A DNA stretch of 47,561 nt from an uncultured SAR86 cluster bacterium (GTDB lineage: Bacteria; Pseudomonadota; Gammaproteobacteria; Magnimaribacterales; D2472). The notes below the pieces were generated by a model. It saw only the letters and a program-made list of their open reading frames with translations. It searched no databases and was not told the DNA's origin. The stretch spans positions 1 through 47,561 of the forward strand of contig CABYCL010000006.1 in assembly GCA_902517505.1 (NCBI GenBank), given 5' to 3'. Each line of letters begins with the position of its first letter. The first letter of the stretch is position 1. A program made the translations under genes and the position numbers. Below are positions 17,428 to 31,482 of the stretch, piece after piece.

Positions 17428-18431
17428 ACTACGAAGAACTGATGCTTCGTGCTATCACTAAAGCAGAAAAATTTAAATTCACTACAAAACCTAATCCAGT
17501 GGTAGGTGCAATTGTAATCAAGGACAATGAAATAATTTCAGAAGGGTATCATGAAGCTTATGGTAAGAATCATGCTGAAATTAATGCAATTGAAAAAGCT
17601 AAAAATTATTTAGGCAAGAAATTTGAAAGCTTTTCAGAATTATCTTTGATATGCACATTGGAGCCTTGCAGCCATCATGGAAAAACAGGATCTTGTGCTG
17701 ATTTCATTGTTGATACAGGCTTTAAAAATATAATTATCGGGGCAATTGACCCTAATCCAAAGGTTGCTGGCAAAGGTATAAAAATTTTACAAGATAATAA
17801 TATAAATATTGAATTCGGATTATTTGAAGATCTTGTAGAAAAACAAAATAAATTTTTCTTTTATAAACATAAAAATAAAAAACCTTATATTACTATCAAA
17901 ATTGCATCTTCATTAGATGGTAAGTCTCATTACAATGATGAAAGAGTTTTTATTACTTCTCAGTCATCTCTTGATGATGTGCAGAAAATTAGAGCTGAAT
18001 ATGATGCAATTTTGACAGGAGGAAATACCTTACGAAATGATAATCCTAAAATGAATTCGCGTGTTGATTTTGAGCTAAATCAACCTAAAAAAATATTATT
18101 AACTAATAATGCATATAGCAAAGAACTAGATTTCTTTAAAAATGCTTCTGTAGATGTTTTTAAAATTAATGATTTAAAAAAGATTATTAACTCATATAAA
18201 AACAGTGAGATATGTTCAATCCTAGTAGAAGCTGGCCCAAAGTTAGTTAATTCATTTCTAAAAGAAGGAATTGTTGATGAATTAATAGTTTATAGTTCAA
18301 CAAAAAAACTGGGTGAAAAAGGAATAAATTGGTTTTATGAAGATAATGCTATTGAAAATTATGGATTTAAATTAGAATCCTCATATAAAATTGATACCGA
18401 CTTAAAACAAATATTTAAAAAGAATGGATAA
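17424..18431 (+). CDS. ribD: Bifunctional riboflavin deaminase/reductase
   Basis: 335 aa. Residues 1-145 form the deaminase: zinc ligands and catalytic Glu in [11 protein letters not shown] and [14 protein letters not shown]. Residues 150-335 form the reductase ([35 protein letters not shown]). It performs steps two and three of riboflavin synthesis. ATGA overlap with nrdR upstream and an 8-nt overlap with ribB downstream mark an operon. The usual gammaproteobacterial ribE (riboflavin synthase) gene between ribD and ribB is absent. Confidence 0.95.
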   Translation: MNYEELMLRAITKAEKFKFTTKPNPVVGAIVIKDNEIISEGYHEAYGKNHAEINAIEKAKNYLGKKFESFSELSLICTLEPCSHHGKTGSCADFIVDTGFKNIIIGAIDPNPKVAGKGIKILQDNNINIEFGLFEDLVEKQNKFFFYKHKNKKPYITIKIASSLDGKSHYNDERVFITSQSSLDDVQKIRAEYDAILTGGNTLRNDNPKMNSRVDFELNQPKKILLTNNAYSKELDFFKNASVDVFKINDLKKIINSYKNSEICSILVEAGPKLVNSFLKEGIVDELIVYSSTKKLGEKGINWFYEDNAIENYGFKLESSYKIDTDLKQIFKKNG

Positions 18432-19503
18432 AAGCAATATTTTAGAGATTATTAGTGACATCAAAGATGGGAAAATGGTGATTATTGTTGATGATGAATC
18501 TAGAGAAAATGAGGGAGATCTAATCTGTGCAGCTGAATTAGTGACTCCTGAAATTATTAACTTTATGGCTTCTAAGGGAAAAGGCTTAATTTGTCTTCCA
18601 ATGAGCACAGAGCTTTGTCAAAAATATGATCTTCAAATGATGACTAATAACAACAGGGCTGCAAATAAAACTGCTTTTACTGTATCTATTGAGGCTGCTG
18701 AAGGTATCACCACAGGAATATCGGCTGCTGATAGATCTCATACGATTAAAACAGCAGTAAATATGAATTCAAAGCCATCAGATATCGTTCAACCAGGCCA
18801 TGTTTTTCCTCTTAAAGCCATGAAAGGTGGAGTGCTAAGTAGAGCTGGCCATACGGAGGCTGCCTGCGATTTGGCTAAATTGGCTGGACTTCAATCTGCC
18901 GGAGTAATATGTGAAATTATGAATGAAGATGGAACAATGGCTCGTAGAGATGATTTAATAAAATTTGGTAATGAAAATAATATTAAAGTTGGTACTATCG
19001 CAGACTTAATTGATTATAGACTTTCAATGGATGCGACAATTGAGTCAGTTCTTGATAAAGATGTAAAAAACGAGTTTGGTAAATTTAAATTGAATGTATG
19101 GAGAGATAAAATACATGATGAATATCATTTTTCTCTTTTAAAGGGTGATATTCAATCAGCAGACTCGCCACTAGTAAGAGTTCAAACTCAAAGCATTCTT
19201 CAAGATACTCTTGGGATAGATGAACTCGGTAAAAATTGGTCTATAAGAGATTCATTAAAAAGAATTTCTGATGAGGGGGTTGGTTTATTTGTATTAATTA
19301 ATTACAAAGATTCAAAAAACTATTGGTTAAATAAATTAGAGGAAAAAGAAATAGAGCCAAAGAGCAATAGAAGAGTAATAGGTGTTGGTTCTCAAATTTT
19401 AAGAGCATTAAATCTAAAAAAGATTACTGTTCTAGGAACCCCAACAAAATATAATGCTGTTTCTGGATTTGATATAGAAATAACCGGTTTCACTAATGAA
19501 TAA
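18424..19503 (+). CDS. ribB: 3,4-dihydroxy-2-butanone 4-phosphate synthase with degenerate RibA-like domain (RibBX type)
   Basis: 359 aa. Residues 1-205 are a complete Rib[47 protein letters not shown] and the [16 protein letters not shown] motif. It makes the four-carbon precursor of riboflavin from ribulose-5-phosphate. Residues 210-359 occupy the place of GTP cyclohydrolase II, but the zinc-binding cysteines and catalytic GE motif are gone ([16 protein letters not shown] at that place). Such proteins are known as RibBX in gammaproteobacteria; the second domain is not expected to act on GTP, so a separate RibA is needed. No room for an FMN riboswitch upstream. Confidence 0.9.
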   Translation: MDKSNILEIISDIKDGKMVIIVDDESRENEGDLICAAELVTPEIINFMASKGKGLICLPMSTELCQKYDLQMMTNNNRAANKTAFTVSIEAAEGITTGISAADRSHTIKTAVNMNSKPSDIVQPGHVFPLKAMKGGVLSRAGHTEAACDLAKLAGLQSAGVICEIMNEDGTMARRDDLIKFGNENNIKVGTIADLIDYRLSMDATIESVLDKDVKNEFGKFKLNVWRDKIHDEYHFSLLKGDIQSADSPLVRVQTQSILQDTLGIDELGKNWSIRDSLKRISDEGVGLFVLINYKDSKNYWLNKLEEKEIEPKSNRRVIGVGSQILRALNLKKITVLGTPTKYNAVSGFDIEITGFTNE

Positions 19504-19889
19504 AATATTAATAGTTCGAACTTCTTGGTATGAAGAGCATATATCTAAAATGCTAAATGTTTCCAAAGAGATATTTGAGAAAAACTTTGAATGTTCAGAG
19601 GTTATTGCTCCTGGAGCTCTAGAACTTTCCGCCCTAGCTTCAAATGAGATATCGGTGTCTAATAATGAATATAAAGGTATTATTTTTTTAGGAATTGTAA
19701 TGAGAGGAGAAACTTCACACTATGATTTAGTTACTCAAGAAACCTTTAGATCTATTGGAGTTCTATCTGATAATAATGCTCATATAGCAATAATCAATAA
19801 TGTTATTTGTGTAGAAAATAAAGAACAGCTTGAAGCAAGAGTAGTAAAAAGTACTACCAATAATGCTCATGCTTTAATAAAACTAATAA

Positions 19890-19906
<17 letters not shown>
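19496..19906 (+). CDS. ribH: 6,7-dimethyl-8-ribityllumazine synthase
   Basis: 136 aa, somewhat short for the family (about 155). VIAPGALELSALASNE binds substrate and GETSHYDLVTQET carries the catalytic His. It joins the RibD and RibB products to form lumazine, the direct substrate of riboflavin synthase. The ATG overlaps the end of ribB by 8 nt, and nusB overlaps its end by 17 nt, a very compact rib operon. Confidence 0.94.
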
Positions 19907-22377
<2,471 letters not shown>

Positions 22378-22385
<8 letters not shown>

Positions 22386-23424
22386 CGTCATCACCTTTTT
22401 TCTTATTTTCTTCCATTATTTTATCAAGAGGTAAATAAAGAAGGTTATTTCCACCCTCAACATCAACCATAATTTTTGTTGAATTTGATAGAACTGATTG
22501 AAGTGCATCAAGATAAAGTCTATCTCTTGTAACTTCTGGTGCTTTTGAATATTCCTCAAGAAGTTTATTAAATCTATCTACTTCACCTTCTGCTTTTGAA
22601 ACTACTTCTTCTTTATATGCTTCAGCACCTCTTATTCTTGCTTGAGCTTGACCTCTAGCCTCAGGAACAATTGTTAGAGCATATCTTTCTGCCTCATTTT
22701 GAAGTCTTTCTTTATCCTCTCTTGCCGCAACAACATCATCAAAGGCATTTTTTACTGCAGCTGGTGGATCTGTTTTCTCAATATTAACCTGTTGAACCAA
22801 TAGGCCTGTTTGATATATATCTAAATATGCCTGTAATCTTGTTTGAACTTCTTGAGCAATATTTTCCCTTCCAACTGTTAGGGTTTGGTCTAATGTATTA
22901 TCTCCAACAACGTGCCTTAATGCACTCTCAATAGCATTCCTTAGACTGCCTTCAGGATCTTTTACATTGAGAACAAAATCTTTTAAGTTAGCTATTCTGT
23001 ATTGAGCCGATACTGTAACATCTACAATATTTTCATCTTTTGTAAGCATGCTATTGGTTTGAGTATATCTTCTTGTTAGAGAAACATTTTCTATATACCT
23101 TTCATCGATACCAGCTAATCTAAAATTAAGTCCCTCTTCTTGTTCCTCATGAAACACACCAAGTCGAAGGATAACTGCTCTCTCAGATGCATCTAATTGA
23201 TAGATACATTGAGATGCATAGACAATAGAAAAACCAAAAAGTGCATAAAGAAATATTCGTGAGGATGGAAATTTAAATCCACCACTATTTCCACTTCCAC
23301 CTGAGCCATTGCTTGAAGATTTTTTACCACCAAGAATAGATGAAAACTTTTTCATTAATTCATCAAAGTCAGGTGCATCATTTTTATTACCCCACGGATC
23401 TTTGTTTTGATTTTCCCAATTCAC
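22378..23424 (-). CDS. hflK: FtsH protease regulator HflK
   Basis: 348 aa from a GTG start with GAGG about 10 nt upstream. The cytoplasmic N-terminus is Gly/Ser-rich (about residues 34-50), then one membrane segment (about 56-70), then the SPFH domain (LDASERAVILRLGVF) and coiled coil, ending in an acidic tail. Partner of HflC. In many gammaproteobacteria hfq and hflX stand between miaA and hflK; here the gap is only 59 nt. Confidence 0.95.
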
Positions 23425-23450
23425 TTTTAAATTACCTCGTTTATAAATCT

Positions 23451-23456
23451 ATTATA
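23451..23456 (-). promoter_or_regulatory. Possible -10 element for hflK-hflC-purA
   Basis: On the minus strand a perfect TATAAT lies 26 nt before the hflK GTG, with the GAGG ribosome site between them. No good -35 is seen 16-18 bp upstream. It would start an hflK-hflC-purA transcript inside the 59-nt gap after miaA. In such AT-rich DNA a chance match is quite possible. Confidence 0.3.
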
Positions 23457-23483
23457 ATCATATGTTGGGGCTTATTATTATAT

Positions 23484-25993
<2,510 letters not shown>

Positions 25994-26007
25994 AAAAATA
26001 TATAAAA

Positions 26008-26024
26008 ATTATTAATGTAATAAT
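26008..26024. promoter_or_regulatory. Short AT-only inverted repeat in the waaA/acyltransferase divergent gap
   Basis: Arms ATTATTA and TAATAAT flank ATG within the 46-nt gap that must hold both promoters. It could be an operator, but seven-bp AT arms arise readily by chance here, so this is only a pointer. Confidence 0.2.
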
Positions 26025-26039
26025 ACATCTTAATATCAA

Positions 26040-26912
26040 ATGAAAAATGCTTTATTAACAATTCTTCTATTTTTTTGGAGAGTCATAGTTCTTCTTCCAT
26101 GGAATATTCAAAATATTTTTTCAGTTGTTATTGGTCATTTAATGTTAATTTCATCTTTTAAAAGAAATAAAATAAGTAAGGTTAATATTGATCTATGTTT
26201 TCCTGAATTAAATCAAAAAGAACGAAATAAAATATATAAAGATAATATTGTTGCATCAGGTAGAGTGATCTTTGATACTGGAATTGCATGGTTTTGGTCT
26301 AATAAGAGAATTCAAAAAAACATACCCTATGAAATCAATGGGCTTGAAAATCTATTACAAAATCAAAAATCTAAAAAAGGAATTCTGTTATTTTTTAAAC
26401 ACTCTCTTCATCTAGAGCTTGATTCAAGAATATTGGCTATGAATGCTGAAATTTATGGAGTTGAAAGAGAACATAACTCCAAAAAGTTTGAATTAACTCA
26501 AAGCAAAGGAAGGCTAAAAAGCCTTAAAGGGTTGGCGGGTAGAAAAAATACAATGACTTTCATGAGGTGGCTTAAAAATGGAAAGACTGTTTTGTATGCT
26601 CCCGATCAGGATTATGGAATGAAGAATTCTACTGTTGTAGATTTTTTTGGTATGCCAGCAGCAACAATATCAGCACCACTTAAAATTATTAATAATACTA
26701 TTTGTAAAACTTTCTTTCTAAACTCTTATTTTTATAAAGGAAAGTTAATAATCGATGTTGATGAAGTAAAAATTAATCAAAACTCTGTTGATGAATTCTC
26801 AAGTGAATTGAATATGCTAATTGAATCCAAAATTAAACTTAATCCAGAAGAGTATCTTTGGCAGCATAGAAGATTTAAATCCACACTTGGAAAGGAAAGT
26901 ATTTATAAATGA
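26040..26912 (+). CDS. Lipid A biosynthesis acyltransferase (LpxL/HtrB family)
   Basis: 290 aa. N-terminal membrane segment (about residues 5-35); catalytic HX4E is H121-E126 in FFKHSLHLELDSRI; later APDQDYGMKNSTVVDFFG and EEYLWQHRRFK are typical. It transfers a fatty acyl chain to Kdo-lipid IV-A at the inner membrane, directly after the WaaA step encoded divergently. Whether it is the LpxL or LpxM type cannot be told. It overlaps the following methyltransferase-like gene by ATGA. Confidence 0.9.
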   Translation: MKNALLTILLFFWRVIVLLPWNIQNIFSVVIGHLMLISSFKRNKISKVNIDLCFPELNQKERNKIYKDNIVASGRVIFDTGIAWFWSNKRIQKNIPYEINGLENLLQNQKSKKGILLFFKHSLHLELDSRILAMNAEIYGVEREHNSKKFELTQSKGRLKSLKGLAGRKNTMTFMRWLKNGKTVLYAPDQDYGMKNSTVVDFFGMPAATISAPLKIINNTICKTFFLNSYFYKGKLIIDVDEVKINQNSVDEFSSELNMLIESKIKLNPEEYLWQHRRFKSTLGKESIYK

Positions 26913-27511
26913 ATTTGCATGGAATAGGAAAAATAAAAGGTTTTATGCCTCCTCATGAAGGTAAGGCGCTCATCAAGTGGGCTTCAGAATTTTCAATAAA
27001 GGGTATGATAATGGAGATTGGAACCTATTGTGGTAAATCATCAATATATTTGTCTGTCGGTGCTAAAAAAAATAATCAAACTGTATTTACCTTAGATCAT
27101 CATCTCGGATCAGAGGAACATCAAATTAATGAGGAATACTTTGATAAAGAAATATATGATTATTCAGAAGAAAGAGTAAATACTCTTCCTTTATTAATTC
27201 AAAATATCAATCATTTCAAAATTCAAAATATAGTGCCTATAATTTCAGAATCTACAAAAGCGTCTATTAATTGGGATACAAATTTGGGCGTATTATTTAT
27301 TGACGGAGGACATTCTTTTGAGTCTGCTAATGATGACTATTTATGCTGGGAATCAAAAATCATTAAAGGTGGTGCATTAATAATTCATGATATTTTTGAA
27401 AATCCTAGCGAGGGTGGTCAAGCTCCATATGAAATATATCAAAAGGCACTAAAAAATAATTATAAAGTTTATGAGAGAGTGGATACCCTTGTTTGTCTAA
27501 AAAAGTATTGA
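26909..27511 (+). CDS. Class I SAM-dependent methyltransferase-like protein (Methyltransf_24 type)
   Basis: 200 aa. The SAM-binding motif I is IMEIGTYCGKSSIYLS (about residues 34-49); VLFIDGGHSFESANDDYLCW (about 129-148) and KGGALIIHDIFENP follow, the pattern of the small TylF/CmcI-like methyltransferases that act on sugars or natural products. The acidic IDGGH suggests metal-dependent O-methylation. Coupled to the acyltransferase by ATGA, so a lipid A or LPS sugar is a reasonable substrate guess. Its 3' end overlaps the convergent gene by 15 nt. Confidence 0.75.
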   Translation: MNLHGIGKIKGFMPPHEGKALIKWASEFSIKGMIMEIGTYCGKSSIYLSVGAKKNNQTVFTLDHHLGSEEHQINEEYFDKEIYDYSEERVNTLPLLIQNINHFKIQNIVPIISESTKASINWDTNLGVLFIDGGHSFESANDDYLCWESKIIKGGALIIHDIFENPSEGGQAPYEIYQKALKNNYKVYERVDTLVCLKKY

Positions 27512-28546
27512 TTGGTCTTTTAAAAATAAATCTTTTCCTTTAGAAAGTCCCATTACAGAATCTGCAGCAATAATTAATGCCGCAGAAGTCCAGCTGGGTC
27601 TCTCAAGTGGCCAAAAGATATTTTCTTCATATTGCCAACCCATGTATGGTACTCCATTAATATCAGAAATATTTATGACATCTTTTAATAGCTTTTTGGC
27701 ATCTTCTTCTCTGCCTGAGATCATTAAACATATTATAAATTCACATGTTTCAGCTACTGTCACCCATGGCTCTTCAATAACACACTTGATACCCATTTCT
27801 TTAATATAAAAATCTTTAAAAACTTTATCTACATAAAAAAAATTTTGATTATCATTAAGGCATCCAGATAGAATTGGATAATACCAATCCATAGAGAATC
27901 TTTTCCTATCTTTTAATAAATCAAATTTTCCAGAAGGATTTTTAATTGCTTTGGATAACAGTTCATATGAGTTATTCCAGTCTTCTAAATTTTTAGTATT
28001 TTTAATTATTTTTGAGATCGCAATTCCGCATTCAATACTTTTAAGTATTGATGAAGAACCTGTAAGAAGAAAATCTTCCTCAATTTTTTGATTTTTATCT
28101 ACAGACCACGGAATAGTTCCATTTTGAATTTGCAGCTTAATAGAAAAATTTATAGCTGATTCTATTGAAGGCCATAAATATTCCAAATATTCTTTATCAG
28201 AAAAGATTTTATAAAAATGTAAGGATGCGACAGATATGTATGGTGCAAAATGAGTCGGTTTGTTTTTTTCTATTGGAATGTCATCCATATATTTTGAGAA
28301 CCAGCTCCCATCTTTGTTCTGATTTTTAATAAGCCAATCAAAAGCTAATTTTGATGATTCATATTCATTTGCAAAGTTTAAGCCCATGATTGATTCAATA
28401 TGATCCCAAGGATCATGCGATCCATCATCGTTTGAGGGTATTGCACCTGATTTTAATTGAATCGATTTTATAAATTTAGCTATATTCTCAAAAAAAGATT
28501 TTTTAAGAATTTGTTTTTCTTTAAGTCTTTTTTGAGGGAGATGCAT
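27497..28546 (-). CDS. Predicted (alpha/alpha)6-barrel protein, glycosidase- or prenyltransferase-like
   Basis: 349 aa, no signal peptide or membrane segment. Repeated helical-hairpin pattern: IQLKSGAIPSNDDGSHDPWD (about residues 30-49), WLIKNQNKDGSWFS (about 68-81), IQNGTIPWSVD and VNISDINGVPYMGWQYEEN. The Q-x-x-x-G-x-x-P/W repeats occur in terpene-cyclase/prenyltransferase beta folds and in six-hairpin glycosidases. Acidic residues next to Trp (DPWDHIE, EEPWVTVAE, LERPSW) suggest a sugar-binding pocket. It sits 2 nt after a methyltransferase and near a glycosyltransferase, so it may trim or bind an envelope glycan intermediate. No firm function. Confidence 0.55.
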   Translation of the reverse strand: MHLPQKRLKEKQILKKSFFENIAKFIKSIQLKSGAIPSNDDGSHDPWDHIESIMGLNFANEYESSKLAFDWLIKNQNKDGSWFSKYMDDIPIEKNKPTHFAPYISVASLHFYKIFSDKEYLEYLWPSIESAINFSIKLQIQNGTIPWSVDKNQKIEEDFLLTGSSSILKSIECGIAISKIIKNTKNLEDWNNSYELLSKAIKNPSGKFDLLKDRKRFSMDWYYPILSGCLNDNQNFFYVDKVFKDFYIKEMGIKCVIEEPWVTVAETCEFIICLMISGREEDAKKLLKDVINISDINGVPYMGWQYEENIFWPLERPSWTSAALIIAADSVMGLSKGKDLFLKDQSILF

Positions 28547-28548
28547 TT

Positions 28549-29253
28549 TTACATCTTTTCAAAATACATTGAAAAACTTTTGCCCATAATGGGATTCAGT
28601 AATTTATCAACACTATCAATGATTATTGGTTTTTTTAATATATGCCTTTCAAGAATTCTTTTATAAAGCTTTACAAAAATATTTGATTCTTGGGAATTCC
28701 AAAAAAAACATCTTAACCACCAATAAGGACTATGAATTGAATGAAATTTTTCAGATGCTAGGAATTTAAATCCTGATTCTTCAATTTCTTTAACTAATCT
28801 TTTTTGATTAAATATTCTTAGGTGGCCTCCCGGTTGATTTTGGTAGTCTTTGGATAAAAACCAACAAATTTTTTCTGGCCAAGAAGCAGGAACACTTGCG
28901 TAAAATTTACCTCCAGGCTTTAAAACTCTATAAATTTCCATTACAGCATCATTATATTCATGGAGATGTTCTAAAACCTCAGAACATACTATCAGGTCAA
29001 AAGTGTCATCTGAAAAAGGTAAAGAATATGCGGAGCCTTTTAAAAATTCAGCGCCAACATTTGATATTGATTCAAAATATTCATATCCCTCTTCAGCTAT
29101 TTCAAGAGATTTATTGTCCATATCCAAGCCAAAGCATTTCATCATTGGATAGTCTTGCATAACTCCAAATATGTGCCTCCCTTCTCCACAACCCACATCA
29201 AGCATAGTACCGTCATTTTTCAACTTATACTTTTTAAAGTTAAACGTTAGCAT
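28549..29253 (-). CDS. SAM-dependent methyltransferase (Methyltransf_11 type)
   Basis: 234 aa. Motif I is TMLDVGCGEGRHIFGV (about residues 16-31); then FDLIVCSEVLEHLHEYNDAV (motif II) and YRVLKPGGKFYASVPASWPE (motif III). GGHLRIFN in the second half is common in methyltransferases of polysaccharide clusters. It overlaps the glycosyltransferase upstream by 14 nt and is followed after 2 nt by the six-hairpin-like gene. Likely methylates a surface sugar or lipid carrier; substrate unknown. Confidence 0.8.
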   Translation of the reverse strand: MLTFNFKKYKLKNDGTMLDVGCGEGRHIFGVMQDYPMMKCFGLDMDNKSLEIAEEGYEYFESISNVGAEFLKGSAYSLPFSDDTFDLIVCSEVLEHLHEYNDAVMEIYRVLKPGGKFYASVPASWPEKICWFLSKDYQNQPGGHLRIFNQKRLVKEIEESGFKFLASEKFHSIHSPYWWLRCFFWNSQESNIFVKLYKRILERHILKKPIIIDSVDKLLNPIMGKSFSMYFEKM

Positions 29254-30493
29254 TTTTAAAATCCTTTATTGTTTCAAAGATAATATTCTCATACTCTTGT
29301 GTGATTTTAATCCAATTAAACTCATTAATTACGTGTTCTCTTCCTTGAAAAGCAATCTTTTTATATTTATCGTAATTAGCAAGTATATCTTTTACGCTCT
29401 TATATATCATGTCCTCATTTTTTGGTTCAATAAGCTTGGCAAACTTTAAAGTTAGTTCAGGAATGGAAGATACATTGGTTGCAATTAATGGAACTTCACA
29501 ACTCATTGCCTCAATTACTGGGTATCCAAAACCCTCATATAAAGAACTTACAATTGCAATAGAGCTTTTTGAATAACATTTCTTTATTTCATTTTTAGTA
29601 AGATTTGATTTAAATATCACATCATTATCTATACCTAACTTCTTAATTAATTTTTCTGTATGGCCTCCTTTTTTTATGGTGCCAATGACAACTAAATGTA
29701 TTTTGGGAAAATCTTTCTTAAGTTTCTTCAATGCCTTTAAAGAAAAATCCAATCCTTTTAATGGGACATCTGCGCTTGCGGTTGTTATTAATCTATATTC
29801 TCTTCTTTTAGAATTATCTTCCGGGCAGAACTCATCTGTATCTAGGCCGTTGTTTATTACAGTAATATTTTCTTTATTGCATTTAAACTCACTTACTATT
29901 CCTTCTCTTGAGCTTTTTGATGGGGTTATTATTCTTATAATGTTAGGAGCAACTTTTTTTTGCATTTTTAAAAATGAGTACCATCTATATCTAGAAATTC
30001 TATATTTTATTTTTTTTGAAGATGCTAGCTCATATTTATAATCAAAAGTAATTGGATGATGAATGATCTCTATAAAAGGGAATCTTTTTTGAATATCAAT
30101 CATCCCATAACTTAAAGATTGATTATCAATTACTAAATCATAATTATTATCTAACTCTAAATATCTTGCTGCTCTTTTACCGAAAGTTCTGGGCTCGGGA
30201 AATCCTCCAAATAGTACAGAAAAAAATTCATAATAATCGTCTATTTTTTTATTTTTTTTTCTAAAAAATTTTCTAACCCTATCACGAAATGAAAAAGTTT
30301 CAAATAAGTCCAAGCCTGGAAGTTTTATTAAATTAATTCCTGAGTTTAAGTTAGGATATGGAGGACCAGAAATGACATCAACATTATGACCTTTAAGTTT
30401 TAAAGCATTAGATATGTCTCTAATGTAAACGCCTTGACCACCTCCAAATTGAGCACTTCGATAACTCAGTATTGCTATATTTAATTTGCGCAA
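29240..30493 (-). CDS. GT-B glycosyltransferase (family 4 type)
   Basis: 417 aa from a TTG start, 6 nt after ilvE. N-terminal acceptor domain with FGGGQGVYIRDISNALKLKG; the C-terminal donor domain has NNGLDTDEF, GLDFSLKALKKL and the EX7E motif in YEGFGYPVIEAMSCEVPLIA. Retaining, nucleotide-sugar dependent, cytoplasmic face. In Pseudomonas the gene after ilvE is the heptosyltransferase waaF; this is not a WaaF-type (GT9) protein. Probably builds the LPS core or another envelope glycan. Confidence 0.85.
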   Translation of the reverse strand: MRKLNIAILSYRSAQFGGGQGVYIRDISNALKLKGHNVDVISGPPYPNLNSGINLIKLPGLDLFETFSFRDRVRKFFRKKNKKIDDYYEFFSVLFGGFPEPRTFGKRAARYLELDNNYDLVIDNQSLSYGMIDIQKRFPFIEIIHHPITFDYKYELASSKKIKYRISRYRWYSFLKMQKKVAPNIIRIITPSKSSREGIVSEFKCNKENITVINNGLDTDEFCPEDNSKRREYRLITTASADVPLKGLDFSLKALKKLKKDFPKIHLVVIGTIKKGGHTEKLIKKLGIDNDVIFKSNLTKNEIKKCYSKSSIAIVSSLYEGFGYPVIEAMSCEVPLIATNVSSIPELTLKFAKLIEPKNEDMIYKSVKDILANYDKYKKIAFQGREHVINEFNWIKITQEYENIIFETIKDFKNANV

Positions 30494-30499
30494 AAGCTA

Positions 30500-31420
30500 T
30501 TAAGTTGTATAAGTTAGCCAGCTTTCATAGGCTGTATCATGACCAGAAAGTATTGCCTGAAATTTTTCTTGAAGTTGAAAAGTTATATCTCCTCTTAGTC
30601 CTGTATTTATAACTTTATTATCAAGTTTTGTAATTGGAGTAATTTCTACTGCTGTCCCGGTAAAAAAAGCTTCATCTGCTTCAGAAAGATCAGCATAATC
30701 TAAATTTTTTTCAACTACTTCAAATCCAAGATCTATTGCTATTTGAATTACAGACTGTCGTGTTATTCCATTTAAGCAGTGCTCAGTTGTTGGAGTAAAA
30801 ATTGTGTTATCTTTAACAATAAAAATATTCTCGCCACTTCCTTCAGATATATAACCATTTTTGTCCATCATTATTGCTTCATCAGCTCCTTTGTCTAATG
30901 CCTCATGAAGAGCCATTGTATTGCTAAAATACGTTCCAATTATCTTATTGCCTGAATGGAGTGAACTTTCATACTGTTTATGTGAGGACTTGATTACAGA
31001 TATTCCTCTTTTCTTAGCATCTGGATCCATATACGATGGCCATTCCCATGCTGCTATGGCGACATTGACACTTAAATCCTTAGCTCTAAGTCCCAAACCT
31101 TCATTTCCTAAATATACAATCGGTCTTAAATACCCTTCATCAAGATTGTTTTTAATTAATGTTTCGCATTGTGCTTTATTTAATTCTTCTTGAGAAAAAG
31201 GAATTTTTATACTTATTTTTGATGCAGCATTAAAAAGTCTTTTTGTATGGTCGTCTAATCTAAAAATTGCTGATTTATCCATTGCTTGGTAAGCTCTAAC
31301 GCCTTCAAATACTCCAGTTCCATAGTGAAGTGTATGCGAAAGAATATGCACATTGGAATCATTCCACTTCTCAAATGACCCATTCTTCCAAATTAATTTG
31401 TTATCAGTATCTACAAACAC
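30500..31420 (-). CDS. ilvE: Branched-chain amino acid aminotransferase
   Basis: 306 aa, GTG start. Fold type IV PLP enzyme for the last step of Ile/Leu/Val synthesis. HTLHYGTGVFEGVRAY, the PLP Lys in SGNKIIGTYFSN, and GYISEGSGENIFIVKD are clear. ilvE beside LPS core genes is also the Pseudomonas arrangement. Divergent from the phosphomannomutase gene over 62 nt; on the minus strand TTGCAA and TATAGC stand 17 nt apart close to the GTG, a possible promoter with almost no leader. Confidence 0.95.
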   Translation of the reverse strand: MFVDTDNKLIWKNGSFEKWNDSNVHILSHTLHYGTGVFEGVRAYQAMDKSAIFRLDDHTKRLFNAASKISIKIPFSQEELNKAQCETLIKNNLDEGYLRPIVYLGNEGLGLRAKDLSVNVAIAAWEWPSYMDPDAKKRGISVIKSSHKQYESSLHSGNKIIGTYFSNTMALHEALDKGADEAIMMDKNGYISEGSGENIFIVKDNTIFTPTTEHCLNGITRQSVIQIAIDLGFEVVEKNLDYADLSEADEAFFTGTAVEITPITKLDNKVINTGLRGDITFQLQEKFQAILSGHDTAYESWLTYTT

Positions 31421-31482
31421 TTTTCAAGCTATAATTATGTGAAGTTATTATTGCAAAATCATAACTATAACAAAAGAAAAAT

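Noticed and set aside
16948-18424. FMN riboswitch before the rib genes
   Set aside because: ribD and ribB start inside or next to the preceding genes, leaving no leader for a riboswitch.
18424-19503. Fully bifunctional RibBA
   Set aside because: The second domain lacks the cysteines that hold the zinc of GTP cyclohydrolase II, so only the RibB activity is supported.
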